From an uncultured Mucilaginibacter sp. (GTDB lineage Bacteria; Bacteroidota; Bacteroidia; Sphingobacteriales; Sphingobacteriaceae): DNA of 64,000 nucleotides. The DNA lies in contig NZ_CAITNG010000024.1 in NCBI RefSeq assembly GCF_903893715.1, forward strand, positions 124,001 through 188,000, given 5' to 3'. Below are positions 16,069 through 25,659 of this stretch, piece after piece. Each line of letters starts with the position of its first letter. Positions within the stretch are counted from its first letter, which is position 1. The notes beneath the pieces are model-generated. The model was not told the origin of the DNA, searched no databases, and was given only the letters and a program-made list of their open reading frames with translations. A program made the translations under genes and the position numbers.

Positions 16069-16653
16069 TTACCCCTTCAAACTCATCTCTTTACTCAGCA
16101 TCATTTTGCGCAGGTTGTTCAGCGCGTAACGCATGCGGCCCAGCGCGGTGTTGATGCTTACATCGGTAATATCGGCTATTTCCTTAAAACTCAGGTCGCC
16201 GTAGTGGCGCATAATCAGCACCTCTTTCTGTTCCGATGGCAGCAAGTGTATCAGGGTTTTCAAATCCTTATAAGTCTGCTCGCGAACCAGGCGGTCTTCG
16301 GTACTTTCGTCATAACGGCCCAGCACTTCAAAAATATCAAAGTCGTCGCCATTATTAATTACTGGGGTACGTTTTTCCTTGCGGAAATGGTCAATCACTA
16401 AATTATGCGCAATACGTATCACCCATGGTAAAAATTTACCTTCTTCGTTATACCTGCCGGCCTTTAAAGTATGTATCACCTTGATAAAAGTATCCTGAAA
16501 GATATCTTCGGCAAGTTCTTCATCTTTTACCAGTAAGTAAATGGAGGTGTATATTTTACCCTGATAGCGGCGTATCAATTCAGACAGACCGGCTTCGGTG
16601 CCTGTGATGTATAGATGGATAAGATCCTGGTCACTTTTCGATTGAAAATCCAT
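16069..16653 (-). CDS. ECF-type RNA polymerase sigma factor
   Basis: A sigma-70 family ECF factor (194 residues) that directs RNA polymerase to a specific promoter set. Region 2 (about 22-95) contains the polymerase-binding helix LAEDIFQDTFIKVI and the -10-contact stretch WVIRIAHNLVIDHFRK. Region 4 (about 130-185) has LPSEQKEVLIMRHYGDLSFKEIAD with a helix-turn-helix. No anti-sigma gene is adjacent, unlike many ECF loci, so control is not evident. It is divergent from uvrA with 243 bp between them, and its terminator is clear. The regulon cannot be told. Confidence 0.92.
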   Translation of the reverse strand: MDFQSKSDQDLIHLYITGTEAGLSELIRRYQGKIYTSIYLLVKDEELAEDIFQDTFIKVIHTLKAGRYNEEGKFLPWVIRIAHNLVIDHFRKEKRTPVINNGDDFDIFEVLGRYDESTEDRLVREQTYKDLKTLIHLLPSEQKEVLIMRHYGDLSFKEIADITDVSINTALGRMRYALNNLRKMMLSKEMSLKG

Positions 16654-16896
16654 AGTATTGCTACTTAAATCTTTAAATAAGATACGATTATAAATAAAGT
16701 AGAGTTGCTTCTATAGTTGGATTATTTAGATGACAAAAAGTTTGATTTTCAAATGAAACAATAATTTCTGCAAATAGCAAAAATTAAGTGTAATATTCTG
16801 ATTTTTGCGGGTCAGTTAACGGTGTTTTTTAAATCGTTATACAATTTACGGATAATGTTGTTCTAAAAACAAATATAAGGAGTTTTTTACATTTAG

Positions 16897-19713
16897 ATGA
16901 ATAAGGAAACAGAGAAAGATCCGCAAAAAAATATCATTATAAAAGGGGCAAGGGTTCATAATTTAAAAAATATGGATGTTGCCATCCCCAAAAACAAGTT
17001 GGTTGTTATTACAGGTATGTCGGGCTCGGGTAAATCATCACTCGCGTTCGACACCTTATACGCCGAAGGCCAGCGACGCTATGTGGAAAGCCTTTCATCC
17101 TACGCGCGCCAGTTTTTGGGTAGGATGAACAAGCCCGATGTCGATTATATTAAAGGTATAGCTCCGGCCATCGCCATTGAGCAAAAGGTCATCACCTCCA
17201 ACCCGCGTTCAACCGTGGGCACCTCTACCGAGATATACGATTACCTCAAACTGCTGTTCTCGCGCATCGGCAAAACCATATCGCCGGTATCGGGCAATGT
17301 GGTAAAAAAAGATACCGTTACCGATGTGGTCAATTTCATAGCCTCCCTGCCCGACGATACCACCGTTACCATATTGGGGCCATTGCACCCGCATAACAAC
17401 CGCAGTTTAAAAGAAGAGTTGGCGGTTTTGATGCAAAAAGGCTTTGTACGCGTAGAATACCTGGGCAAACTCTCCAAAATCGAAGATTTGTTGGAAGATA
17501 TGTCCATCAGTGCAGCATCGCTGGAGGGCGAGGGGCAGATACGCATCGTGATCGACCGTATCACCAAAAATAACGAGGACGAAACCTTGAGCCGCGCCGC
17601 CGATTCGGCGCAAACCGCTTTTTTTGAAGGTAAAGGCGATTGCTATGTGCGCTACCAAAGTGAAGGCGGTACCGACCTTGAAAAATTCTTTTGCGACAGG
17701 TTTGAGTTGGACGATATCAAATTTGAAGAGCCATCGCCCAACTTTTTCAGCTTTAACAACCCTTACGGGGCTTGCAAACGCTGCGAGGGTTATGGAAAGG
17801 TGATTGGTATCGACGAAGACCTGGTGATACCCGATAAAAGCAAAACCATTTACGAAGGCGCCATTGCCCCATGGCGCGGCGAAAAACTGCGCGAATGGAA
17901 CGACCAACTCATCAAAGAATCCTTAAAGTTCGATTTTCCGATACATCGCCAGTACAATCAACTTACCGAAAAACAGCAAAAACTGTTATGGACGGGTAAC
18001 AAGTACTTCCGCGGCCTCGACGAGTTTTTTAAAGAACTGGAGGCGCAAACCTATAAAATACAATACCGTGTCATCCTGTCGCGCTACCGCGGCAAAACCA
18101 ACTGCCCCGATTGCAAAGGCAGCCGCCTGCGCATGGATGCATCGTACGTAAAGATTGACGGTAAGTCCATCACCGATATTGTGCTGATGCCGCTGGATAA
18201 AGCCTATGAGTTTTTCAGCGACCTGAAGCTGAACGAGCACGACGAAACCATTGCCAAACGCTTACTTATCGAGATCATCAACCGCCTCAACTTTTTAAAT
18301 GACGTAGGTTTGGGTTATTTAACGCTCAACAGGTTATCCAATACCTTGTCGGGAGGTGAGTCGCAGCGTATTAACCTGGCAACATCATTGGGCAGTAGTT
18401 TGGTAGGTTCAATTTACGTATTGGACGAACCCAGCATTGGCCTGCACCCCCGCGATACCCAAAAACTGATTGGTGTGCTGCGTTCCTTACGGGATGTGGG
18501 CAATACCGTCATCATCGTAGAGCATGAAGAAGAAATCATGCAGGCTGCCGACCATCTCATCGATATCGGCCCCGAGGCCGGTACCCACGGCGGCGAACTG
18601 ATATTTACCGGCACCTTTGATGAAATTATTAAAGACGCACACAGCCTCACCGGCAAATACCTGAGCGGCAGGGAAGAGATAGCCATCCCGGCCCACCGCC
18701 GCAAATGGACCGACGCTATCGAAATACGTGGTGCCCGCGAAAACAACCTGCAAAACGTAAACGCCAAATTCCCTATCGGGATACTGACCGTAGTAACGGG
18801 CGTTTCCGGCTCGGGCAAAACCAGCCTCGTTAAGCGCATTTTGGCACCGGCACTTCAAAAGGTATTGGGCAGCTATAATGGCGAGCAAACGGGCGCTTAC
18901 GATAGCATTGATGGCGACTACAAACGCATCGAACAGGTCGAACTGGTTGACCAAAACCCAATCGGGCGTTCATCGCGCTCAAACCCGGTAACCTATGTAA
19001 AAGCCTGGGACGAAATCCGTAACCTGCTGGCCAACCAGCCCGCCGCAAAAGCTGCCGGTTTAAAGCCATCGGTGTTCTCGTTCAACGTAGAGGGCGGCCG
19101 CTGCGATACCTGCCAGGGAGAGGGCGAGGTGAAGATAGAGATGCAGTTTATGGCCGATATCTTCCTTACCTGCGAAACCTGTGGAGGCAAGCGCTTTAAA
19201 CAACACATCCTTGATGTAACCTATAACGAAAAGAACGTTGACGATATACTGAACCTCACCATCGACGAGGCTTTGGAGTTTTTTGCCAAAGAACCCAAAA
19301 TTATCGCCAAAATAAAACCATTGGTTGATGTGGGCTTGGGCTATGTGCATTTAGGTCAATCGTCAAACACATTGTCGGGCGGCGAGGCGCAGCGTATCAA
19401 GCTGGCATCCTTCCTGGTAAAGGGCAACAACGCCAACAAAACCCTGTTCATATTTGATGAGCCAACCACCGGCCTTCATTTCCACGATATTAAAAAGCTG
19501 CTCAAATCATTCGATGCCTTGTTGGCACATGGCAATACCATCATCGTTATCGAACACAATATGGACGTCATAAAATGTGCCGACTGGGTAATCGACATCG
19601 GCCCCGAAGGCGGCAACAACGGCGGCAAAGTGATTTTTGAAGGCCTGCCTGAAGACCTCATCAAAGAGAAAAACTCGTATACCGGTAAGTATTTAAAAGA
19701 ACGCTTTAAATAA
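16897..19713 (+). CDS. uvrA: Excinuclease ABC subunit A
   Basis: The damage-recognition ATPase of nucleotide excision repair (938 residues), which loads UvrB on DNA lesions. It has two ABC ATPase modules: Walker A GMSGSGKSS near 40-48 with signature LSGGESQRI near 484, and Walker A GVSGSGKTS near 634 with LSGGEAQRI near 827. The zinc-finger cysteines are present (CKRCEGYG; CPDCKGSRL; CDTCQGEGE and CETCGGKRF). Length is normal. A GGAG 23 nt before the ATG is a possible but distant Shine-Dalgarno. It is divergent from the sigma gene and ends in a strong terminator. Confidence 0.98.
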   Translation: MNKETEKDPQKNIIIKGARVHNLKNMDVAIPKNKLVVITGMSGSGKSSLAFDTLYAEGQRRYVESLSSYARQFLGRMNKPDVDYIKGIAPAIAIEQKVITSNPRSTVGTSTEIYDYLKLLFSRIGKTISPVSGNVVKKDTVTDVVNFIASLPDDTTVTILGPLHPHNNRSLKEELAVLMQKGFVRVEYLGKLSKIEDLLEDMSISAASLEGEGQIRIVIDRITKNNEDETLSRAADSAQTAFFEGKGDCYVRYQSEGGTDLEKFFCDRFELDDIKFEEPSPNFFSFNNPYGACKRCEGYGKVIGIDEDLVIPDKSKTIYEGAIAPWRGEKLREWNDQLIKESLKFDFPIHRQYNQLTEKQQKLLWTGNKYFRGLDEFFKELEAQTYKIQYRVILSRYRGKTNCPDCKGSRLRMDASYVKIDGKSITDIVLMPLDKAYEFFSDLKLNEHDETIAKRLLIEIINRLNFLNDVGLGYLTLNRLSNTLSGGESQRINLATSLGSSLVGSIYVLDEPSIGLHPRDTQKLIGVLRSLRDVGNTVIIVEHEEEIMQAADHLIDIGPEAGTHGGELIFTGTFDEIIKDAHSLTGKYLSGREEIAIPAHRRKWTDAIEIRGARENNLQNVNAKFPIGILTVVTGVSGSGKTSLVKRILAPALQKVLGSYNGEQTGAYDSIDGDYKRIEQVELVDQNPIGRSSRSNPVTYVKAWDEIRNLLANQPAAKAAGLKPSVFSFNVEGGRCDTCQGEGEVKIEMQFMADIFLTCETCGGKRFKQHILDVTYNEKNVDDILNLTIDEALEFFAKEPKIIAKIKPLVDVGLGYVHLGQSSNTLSGGEAQRIKLASFLVKGNNANKTLFIFDEPTTGLHFHDIKKLLKSFDALLAHGNTIIVIEHNMDVIKCADWVIDIGPEGGNNGGKVIFEGLPEDLIKEKNSYTGKYLKERFK

Positions 19714-19732
19714 AAAACCAAAACCAAAACAA

Positions 19733-19763
19733 AAAAAACGCCCTGTTTAACGGGGCGTTTTTT
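19733..19763 (+). terminator. uvrA rho-independent terminator
   Basis: AACGCCC (19737-19743) pairs with GGGCGTT (19753-19759), followed by a T-run on the plus strand and preceded by A's, so it could work in both directions. Confidence 0.85.
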
Positions 19764-19782
19764 GTTAAAATCTCGCAGGTCA

Positions 19783-19801
19783 TGCCGAACTTGTTTCGGC
19801 A
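19783..19801. repeat. TGCCGAA-CTTGT-TTCGGCA palindromic repeat
   Basis: A 7-bp perfect stem with a 5-nt loop, preceded by TCA. It resembles a palindromic word (TCATGCnGAACTTGTTTCnGCA) that I know as scattered in many Bacteroidota genomes. It lies between convergent uvrA and the receptor gene. Confidence 0.55.
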
Positions 19802-19852
19802 CCCCACTTGCTATGTCGCGAACTATTTATCACGCTGCATTTTAATAGATAT

Positions 19853-22378
19853 TTACTTCCCAGGCCCAGTCGAATCGCCCGATTTCAAATCATCATTGTT
19901 AACACCCTTTTTCTTTTGTTGTGTCGGGTCGTTCGGGTCGGCAAATTTAACCTTACCAAAGTGGTAGCTAAACGATATACCAAACGAACGGAACGGGAAC
20001 TCGGTATAGCTGTATTGGGTAAATGGTTTACCATTAGCGGTTGCTTGAATGGTGCTGTTAAACGCTTTGTTCTCGGTAAACGGATCGAAAGTGTTCAACC
20101 CCAAACTGGCTTGTTTGTTCCAAAACTCTTTCTTTAAACCAACAATCCACAAGCTGAATGATGGTGTAACACCCTGTATACTGTGTTTAGGTGAGTTCAA
20201 TATCACAAACGATTCGGCCGAAAAACCATTCTTTAAACTGACCGAACCGCTTAAAAACGCATTGTATGAAATATAGGTGTTGTTATCGGTTTGGTAGCTA
20301 AAGAACACGCCGTTCGGGGTCGGGTCGTATGTATAGGCGTTGATGCTACCGCGAATGGTCAATATTTTAATCGGGTTTATCGACCCAAAAAAGCTTGCAC
20401 CCCACGAGCTGTTCGATCCCACATTTTGATAAAGTGTAAGGGTAGCTGGTTTGTTGTTAACCGTAATAGGATATAAGATACCCTCTATCAGGTTGTTGGT
20501 ATATTTATAATACGTCGATATGTTGATGACAGATGCACCAATAAAAGTAGAATAGTTCAACTCTGCATATTGCGATATCTCGGGTTGCAGTTGCGGGTTA
20601 CCCTTCGATTCTGAAGTGCCGTTACTTTCATTTACAAACGGGTTCAAATAAGTTAAACTTGGCCTTTGGATGCGTTTGGTATAAGTCAACTTAAAGGTTT
20701 GGTTGCCTATGGTTTTTGATACAGCCATTGTAGGTATAAAAGTGGTATAGCTGTTGCTGAAAGGAGGTATACTTTGTATAGCCGATGTAGGTGCGCCATT
20801 GATTTGCGTATTCTCTACACGTGCGCCTAACTGCAATGCATAGGCTTTAGGCAAAGTAAAAGTTAACACCGTGTAAGCGGCGTAAACATTCTGGTTGTAG
20901 TCGTATTTGTTCGATGTCGTATCGTTATGGGTAAACGCGCTTGGTGGAGTTAAGTCGGCACCGTTCGACAGTCCGTTATAATTATCAAATACGCTGCTTA
21001 TACGGCGGATAATAGTTTTACCTCCCGACTCGATCTTAAATTTATCATTTACCGGTAAGGTGTAATCGGCCTGCAGGGTGTATTCATTGTTAACACCATT
21101 GTCAACCGACATCAGATCGGCACCTAAAGAGTTAGTCTCATACGCGTTAGTGGTATACAGCGATGTCGAGTTAAAGTCAGTAATACCATGGCTCCATTCA
21201 CCCGCGATATCTATCTGATGGCCGTCTTTTTTAAATTTATGCACATAATCATTATTCCAGTCAAAACCACCGAATGTAGTATGGCTGTCGGCACTATTAC
21301 TGTACGAAAAGATGTTATTGGCAAAATCTGCAGTTGTGGTACCACCGCCAACTGCCTTAAAACCACCCTGGTTCAAGGCGATATTAGAGTTAAAACTGTT
21401 AAAGCTGTTAAAATCGTAGCTTAACGAACCCGAACCCCTATAACCATACCTGGTAATGCGGTTTGTACTTACCGGGGTGCTGATATAGTCATTCGCATCA
21501 TAAGTAGTTCCCGAATTGGTGGTACTGGTTTGCGGCCAGGTAAAGTTACCGCCAAAATTGCCGGTTATACTTAAACGGTTTTGGTTGATATTTAAATTGG
21601 CGTTGCCATTGTTTTGGCGTGTACCTACACCACCACTTACCGAACCGCTGATGCCCGAAATATTGCTTTGTTTGGTTACGATGTTGATGATACCTGCTGA
21701 GCCTTCCGCGTCATATTTTGCCGATGGCGAAGTAATTACTTCCACGGTTTTGATCTGGTCGGCAGGGATAGATTTTAATACATCGGCCAGATTGTTAGCC
21801 ATAGCGCCTGATGGTTTGCCGTTGATCAGCACCTTTACGTTCTGGTCGCCGCGCAAGGCAACATTGCCGTTAATGTCCACCGATACCAAAGGTACTTTGC
21901 GCAACACATCCGATGCGTTTCCGCCTGTCGAAGTAATGTCCTTTTCGGCGTTAAAAACAATCTTGTCAATTTTGGTTTCGATAATAGGGCCTGTACCCAC
22001 AATTTCAACCGCCTTTAGTGTTTTGCCCGATGGCGCAACGAAAATAGTCCCCATGTTAAAATCGGGCTTCGATTGTGTGGTAACCACCGGGTCAACTGTT
22101 TTTGATGGATAGCCTATAAAAGTAATCACCACTTTGTACTTGCCTATCTTTACATTGTTTAGTTTAAAAACACCTTTTTCGTCGGTTAAAATACCGTTCA
22201 ATGGTACTTTGCCACCACTCCTGAATAGCGCTATCGTGGCATAATCTAAAGGTTTTTTGGTGATGGAATCGAGTACCACGCCCTGTATCCTGCCCACAAC
22301 GTCCGACCCGCCTCCAAGCTGGGCTTTAGTGGTCAACGCGAAAAATAGTATGCTTATCAGTATATAAAAACGTTTCAT
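19853..22378 (-). CDS. Outer-membrane beta-barrel receptor (TonB-dependent-like, OMP_b-brl_3 type)
   Basis: An outer-membrane protein of 841 residues. A signal peptide (1-19) is followed by a carboxypeptidase-regulatory-like domain (about 30-110, GVVLDSITKKPLDYATIALF). Next is a plug domain (about 125-235: DVLRKVPLVSVDINGNVALRGDQNVKVLINGKPSG spread over 158-192; IKTVEVITSPSAKYDAEGSAGIINI) and a barrel of the OMP_b-brl_3 kind ending before a polar tail (PNDPTQQKKKG...). The TonB box is not evident. The polar 25-residue C-terminal extension after the last strand is unusual. No SusD partner is adjacent, so the substrate is unknown. Confidence 0.88.
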   Translation of the reverse strand: MKRFYILISILFFALTTKAQLGGGSDVVGRIQGVVLDSITKKPLDYATIALFRSGGKVPLNGILTDEKGVFKLNNVKIGKYKVVITFIGYPSKTVDPVVTTQSKPDFNMGTIFVAPSGKTLKAVEIVGTGPIIETKIDKIVFNAEKDITSTGGNASDVLRKVPLVSVDINGNVALRGDQNVKVLINGKPSGAMANNLADVLKSIPADQIKTVEVITSPSAKYDAEGSAGIINIVTKQSNISGISGSVSGGVGTRQNNGNANLNINQNRLSITGNFGGNFTWPQTSTTNSGTTYDANDYISTPVSTNRITRYGYRGSGSLSYDFNSFNSFNSNIALNQGGFKAVGGGTTTADFANNIFSYSNSADSHTTFGGFDWNNDYVHKFKKDGHQIDIAGEWSHGITDFNSTSLYTTNAYETNSLGADLMSVDNGVNNEYTLQADYTLPVNDKFKIESGGKTIIRRISSVFDNYNGLSNGADLTPPSAFTHNDTTSNKYDYNQNVYAAYTVLTFTLPKAYALQLGARVENTQINGAPTSAIQSIPPFSNSYTTFIPTMAVSKTIGNQTFKLTYTKRIQRPSLTYLNPFVNESNGTSESKGNPQLQPEISQYAELNYSTFIGASVINISTYYKYTNNLIEGILYPITVNNKPATLTLYQNVGSNSSWGASFFGSINPIKILTIRGSINAYTYDPTPNGVFFSYQTDNNTYISYNAFLSGSVSLKNGFSAESFVILNSPKHSIQGVTPSFSLWIVGLKKEFWNKQASLGLNTFDPFTENKAFNSTIQATANGKPFTQYSYTEFPFRSFGISFSYHFGKVKFADPNDPTQQKKKGVNNDDLKSGDSTGPGK

Positions 22379-22401
22379 TTTATTCTTTTTGTAATTGGAG
22401 G

Positions 22402-22409
22402 CAAAAATA
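22402..22409 (-). promoter_or_regulatory. -7 element of the receptor gene
   Basis: TATTTTTG on the minus strand, an exact TAnnTTTG, 23 nt before the ATG at 22378. Confidence 0.5.
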
Positions 22410-22483
22410 AGCGAATTGTTACAGCCAATAACCTGTACATTGTAAATATTTACGACAATAGCCTATTCTGTTAAATATGTTAC

Positions 22484-22509
22484 AAAAAAAAAGCCCGCTT
22501 ACCGCGGGC
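22484..22509 (-). terminator. leuS rho-independent terminator
   Basis: GCCCGC (22493-22498) and GCGGGC (22504-22509) form a perfect stem with a 5-nt loop, followed by nine T's on the minus strand, 30 bp past the leuS stop. Confidence 0.92.
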
Positions 22510-22539
22510 ATTTGTAAAAACTATGCTGACGAATTTGTT

Positions 22540-25350
22540 TTAAATCACAATATTGATGATGCGTCCCTTTACTACAATTACCTTCTTGATGGCCTTCCCC
22601 TCAAGGTATTTTTGCAGTTCGGCGTGCGCAACGATCTGATCTTCGATTTCCTTGTCATCCAAACTCAGCGAAAAATTGATATTGGTTTTAGTTTTACCAT
22701 TGATCGAAATCGGGTACGAAAACTCATTCTCCACCAAATACTCGGGGTTAAATTTAGGATAAGTTGCGTAGGATAAAGTGCCCGGTGCATTACCTAATAA
22801 TACCCATAACTCCTCGCAAATATGCGGCGCGTAGGGCGACAGGATAATCACCATATCCTGCAATATTTGTCGCTTGTTACATTTTAGATCAGTAAGTTCA
22901 TTTACCGCTATCATAAAGCTCGAAACCGACGTATTGAATGAAAAGCGCTCAATATCCTCCTGTACTTTCAAAATGATTTTATGCAGCGATTTCAATTCAG
23001 CTCTCGACGGCTCATTATCAGAAACACTGAACTCCCATGCATCATTATGGAACAAACGCCAAAACTTGCGCAAAAATTTGAACACACCTTCAATGCCATT
23101 GGTATTCCAGGGTTTGCTTTGCTCCAGCGGGCCTAAAAACATCTCATACATGCGCAGCGTATCGGCACCATAGCGTTCAATAATGTCGTCCGGGTTAACC
23201 ACGTTGTACTTGGATTTCGACATCTTTTCGACTTCGACACCGCAAATGTATTTACCGTTTTCGAGGATAAACTCGGCATCGGCAAAATCATCGCGCCATT
23301 TTTTGAATTTCGCAATATCGAGAATATCATTCTCTACAATGTTCACATCCACATGTATCGGAGTAGTATGATATTGCGCTTTCAATCCATGCGAAACAAA
23401 CATATTCGTTCCACGACCCTCAGCATCGCTCACTCTGTAAACAAAGTTGCTTCGCCCCTGAATCATCCCTTGGTTAATGAGTTTTTTGAAAGGCTCTTCT
23501 TCCACCACCAAACCCATGTCCTTCAAAAACTTGTTCCAAAAACGGCTGTACAACAAGTGCCCGGTAGCATGTTCGCTCCCGCCGATGTACAGGTCAACAT
23601 CTTTCCAATAAGCTATCGCCTTTTCGGATGCAAACGCTGTATCGTTTTGTGCATCCATATAGCGGTACCAGTACCAACTGCTACCTGCCCAACCCGGCAT
23701 GGTGCTTAGTTCATAGGCGGCGTCCGCGGAGTACCTCCAGCCTTCGGCCCTTGCCAAAGGCGGCTCACCGCTTTCGGTAGGTAAATATTTATCCACCTCG
23801 GGCAATACCAAAGGCAATTCTTCTTCTTTAATCAAATAAGGCAACCCGTCCTTAAAATAAACGGGCACCGGCTCGCCCCAGTAGCGCTGGCGGCCAAAAA
23901 TAGCATCGCGCATGCGGTAGTTTATTTTACCGCTGCCCATGCCCATGCTTTCTAATTTAGCAATAACGGCCGCAGTGGCCTCTTTATACCCCATGCCGTT
24001 AATAAAACCGGAGTTGATGTATTTCCCTTCTTTGGTAGGGTCGGCCTCGGTTTCGATGTTCTGTATGTCGATGATGGGGATAATGGGCAAATTAAAATGC
24101 TTGGCAAATAAATAATCGCGCTGATCGCCCGATGGTACGCCCATCACGCAGCCTGTACCATATCCGGCCAGCACATAATCGGCTATCCAAACCTGCACTT
24201 TATCACCGTTCAACGGGTTCACAACATAACTTCCCGTAAAAGCACCGCTAATGGTTTTGGTATCGGCCATGCGGTCCAACTCGCTTTTCTTTTTGGTTTG
24301 GGCAATGCAGGCATCAATACCTGCCTTATGTTCGGGCGTAGTCAAGGCCTGCACCAGTTCATGCTCAGGCGCTATCACCATGTACGATACGCCGAAGATG
24401 GTATCAACCCTTGTGGTAAATACCTCTAAATAAGAAATTTCCGCTCCTGACTCTTGATTCTTGACTCTTGATTCTAATGGGAACTTCACCATCGCGCCAA
24501 TACTCTTCCCAATCCAGTTACGCTGCATTTCTTTCAGCGGGTCGGGCCAGTCAATTTTATCCAGGCCTTGCAGCAGGCGCTCGGCATAAGCGGTAATGCG
24601 CATGCTCCATTGCATCATTTTCTTTTGTTCAACGGGGTAGCCGCCGCGCTCGCTAAAGCCATCTTTCACTTCATCATTAGCTAATACAGTACCTAAAGCG
24701 GCGCACCAGTTCACGGTACTTTCGCGCAGGTAAGTAAGGCGGTATTTTAACAATTCGGATTGTCGCTCATCGTGGCTCATCGCCTTCCATTCAGCGGCGG
24801 TAAAACTCAGGGTATCATCATCGCAAACGGCATCAATACCTGCTGAGCCATTGCTTTCAAATTTCTTTACGAGGACATCGATAGATTCCGCCTTGTCCGC
24901 ATCTTTATTGTACCAACTGTTGAACAACTGCATAAAGATCCACTGCGTCCACTTGTAATATCCCGGCGAACTGGTGCGAACCTCGCGGCTCCAGTCGAAC
25001 GAAAAGCCGATCTGGTCCAACTGGCGGCGGTAGGTGGCAATATTTTCTTCGGTAGTGATTGCCGGGTGTTGCCCCGTTTGTATAGCGTACTGCTCGGCAG
25101 GTAAACCAAACGAATCGTAACCCATAGGGTGTAATACGTTAAAGCCCTTTAAGCGTTTATAGCGCGAAAAGATATCCGAAGCGATATAACCAAGCGGGTG
25201 ACCTACGTGCAGCCCTGCGCCCGAAGGGTAGGGGAACATATCCAGCACGTAGTACTTGGGTTTGGACGACTCATTGTCGGCCTTAAAAGTTTGGTTAGCC
25301 GCCCAAAACGCCTGCCACTTTTTCTCTATATCTTTAAATTGATAATCCAT
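22540..25350 (-). CDS. leuS: Leucyl-tRNA synthetase
   Basis: A class I aminoacyl-tRNA synthetase (936 residues) charging tRNA-Leu. The HIGH-type motif is HVGH in PYPSGAGLHVGHPLGY (about 38-53). The CP1 editing domain includes FTTRVDTIFGVSYMV and the editing-site stretch GTGCVMGVPSGDQRD. The KMSKS motif is intact (KMSKSKYN, about 708). The C-terminal anticodon-binding domain is complete. An oddity: residues about 292-301 (ESRVKNQESG) at the entry to the editing domain are encoded by a CAAGAATCAAGAGT repeat that also occurs intergenically near 1.45 kb. The gene ends in a strong terminator. Confidence 0.97.
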   Translation of the reverse strand: MDYQFKDIEKKWQAFWAANQTFKADNESSKPKYYVLDMFPYPSGAGLHVGHPLGYIASDIFSRYKRLKGFNVLHPMGYDSFGLPAEQYAIQTGQHPAITTEENIATYRRQLDQIGFSFDWSREVRTSSPGYYKWTQWIFMQLFNSWYNKDADKAESIDVLVKKFESNGSAGIDAVCDDDTLSFTAAEWKAMSHDERQSELLKYRLTYLRESTVNWCAALGTVLANDEVKDGFSERGGYPVEQKKMMQWSMRITAYAERLLQGLDKIDWPDPLKEMQRNWIGKSIGAMVKFPLESRVKNQESGAEISYLEVFTTRVDTIFGVSYMVIAPEHELVQALTTPEHKAGIDACIAQTKKKSELDRMADTKTISGAFTGSYVVNPLNGDKVQVWIADYVLAGYGTGCVMGVPSGDQRDYLFAKHFNLPIIPIIDIQNIETEADPTKEGKYINSGFINGMGYKEATAAVIAKLESMGMGSGKINYRMRDAIFGRQRYWGEPVPVYFKDGLPYLIKEEELPLVLPEVDKYLPTESGEPPLARAEGWRYSADAAYELSTMPGWAGSSWYWYRYMDAQNDTAFASEKAIAYWKDVDLYIGGSEHATGHLLYSRFWNKFLKDMGLVVEEEPFKKLINQGMIQGRSNFVYRVSDAEGRGTNMFVSHGLKAQYHTTPIHVDVNIVENDILDIAKFKKWRDDFADAEFILENGKYICGVEVEKMSKSKYNVVNPDDIIERYGADTLRMYEMFLGPLEQSKPWNTNGIEGVFKFLRKFWRLFHNDAWEFSVSDNEPSRAELKSLHKIILKVQEDIERFSFNTSVSSFMIAVNELTDLKCNKRQILQDMVIILSPYAPHICEELWVLLGNAPGTLSYATYPKFNPEYLVENEFSYPISINGKTKTNINFSLSLDDKEIEDQIVAHAELQKYLEGKAIKKVIVVKGRIINIVI
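24449..24475 (-). repeat. In-frame dispersed repeat inside leuS
   Basis: The minus strand reads GAATCAAGAGTCAAGAATC-like units across 24449-24475. It shares the 14-bp word TCAAGAATCAAGAG with the tract after the porin gene. It adds about nine hydrophilic residues without breaking the frame. Confidence 0.55.
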
Positions 25351-25399
25351 TTCGCTTTATTCCGTATAAGCTGCGAAAATAATAAAATCCACAGGATTT

Positions 25400-25478
25400 A
25401 TGGAAGATGGAAGACCTAAGATGGAAGATGTGGCTATTTATGTGCAAATGAGTAAATGTGCGGATATGCAAATGACCT
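25400..25478. repeat. GGAAGAT and AAATGTGCG/ATATGCAAAT repeats
   Basis: In the 309-bp gap between leuS and ftsX, GGAAGATGGAAGA...GGAAGATG (25402-25430) belongs to the same purine-rich family as at 4.5, 13.3 and 43.2 kb. AAATGTGCGGATATGCAAAT (about 25453-25473) matches a tract near 13110-13130. The remaining 150 bp up to the promoter shows nothing clear. Confidence 0.6.
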
Positions 25479-25610
25479 AACAATCAAATAGCCGGATAGC
25501 CAGCATCACATCAAAGAGTTTTAGCTGTTCACCAATCAACCAACCCAAGTTAATTTATGTTAAAAACAACGCTATCCTTTTGATGCCATATAATTTAAAC
25601 AGAATTATAT

Positions 25611-25641
25611 TTTACCTTTATGCCGGGGTTTTTTAATTTCG
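25611..25641 (+). promoter_or_regulatory. Candidate ftsX promoter
   Basis: TTTA at 25611-25614, a 19-bp spacer and TAATTTCG at 25634-25641, close to the TTTG-N19-TAnnTTTG consensus. The ATG is 18 nt further on. It would drive ftsX and the genes behind it. Confidence 0.45.
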
Positions 25642-25659
25642 CAGCACTAACAGGCATCC

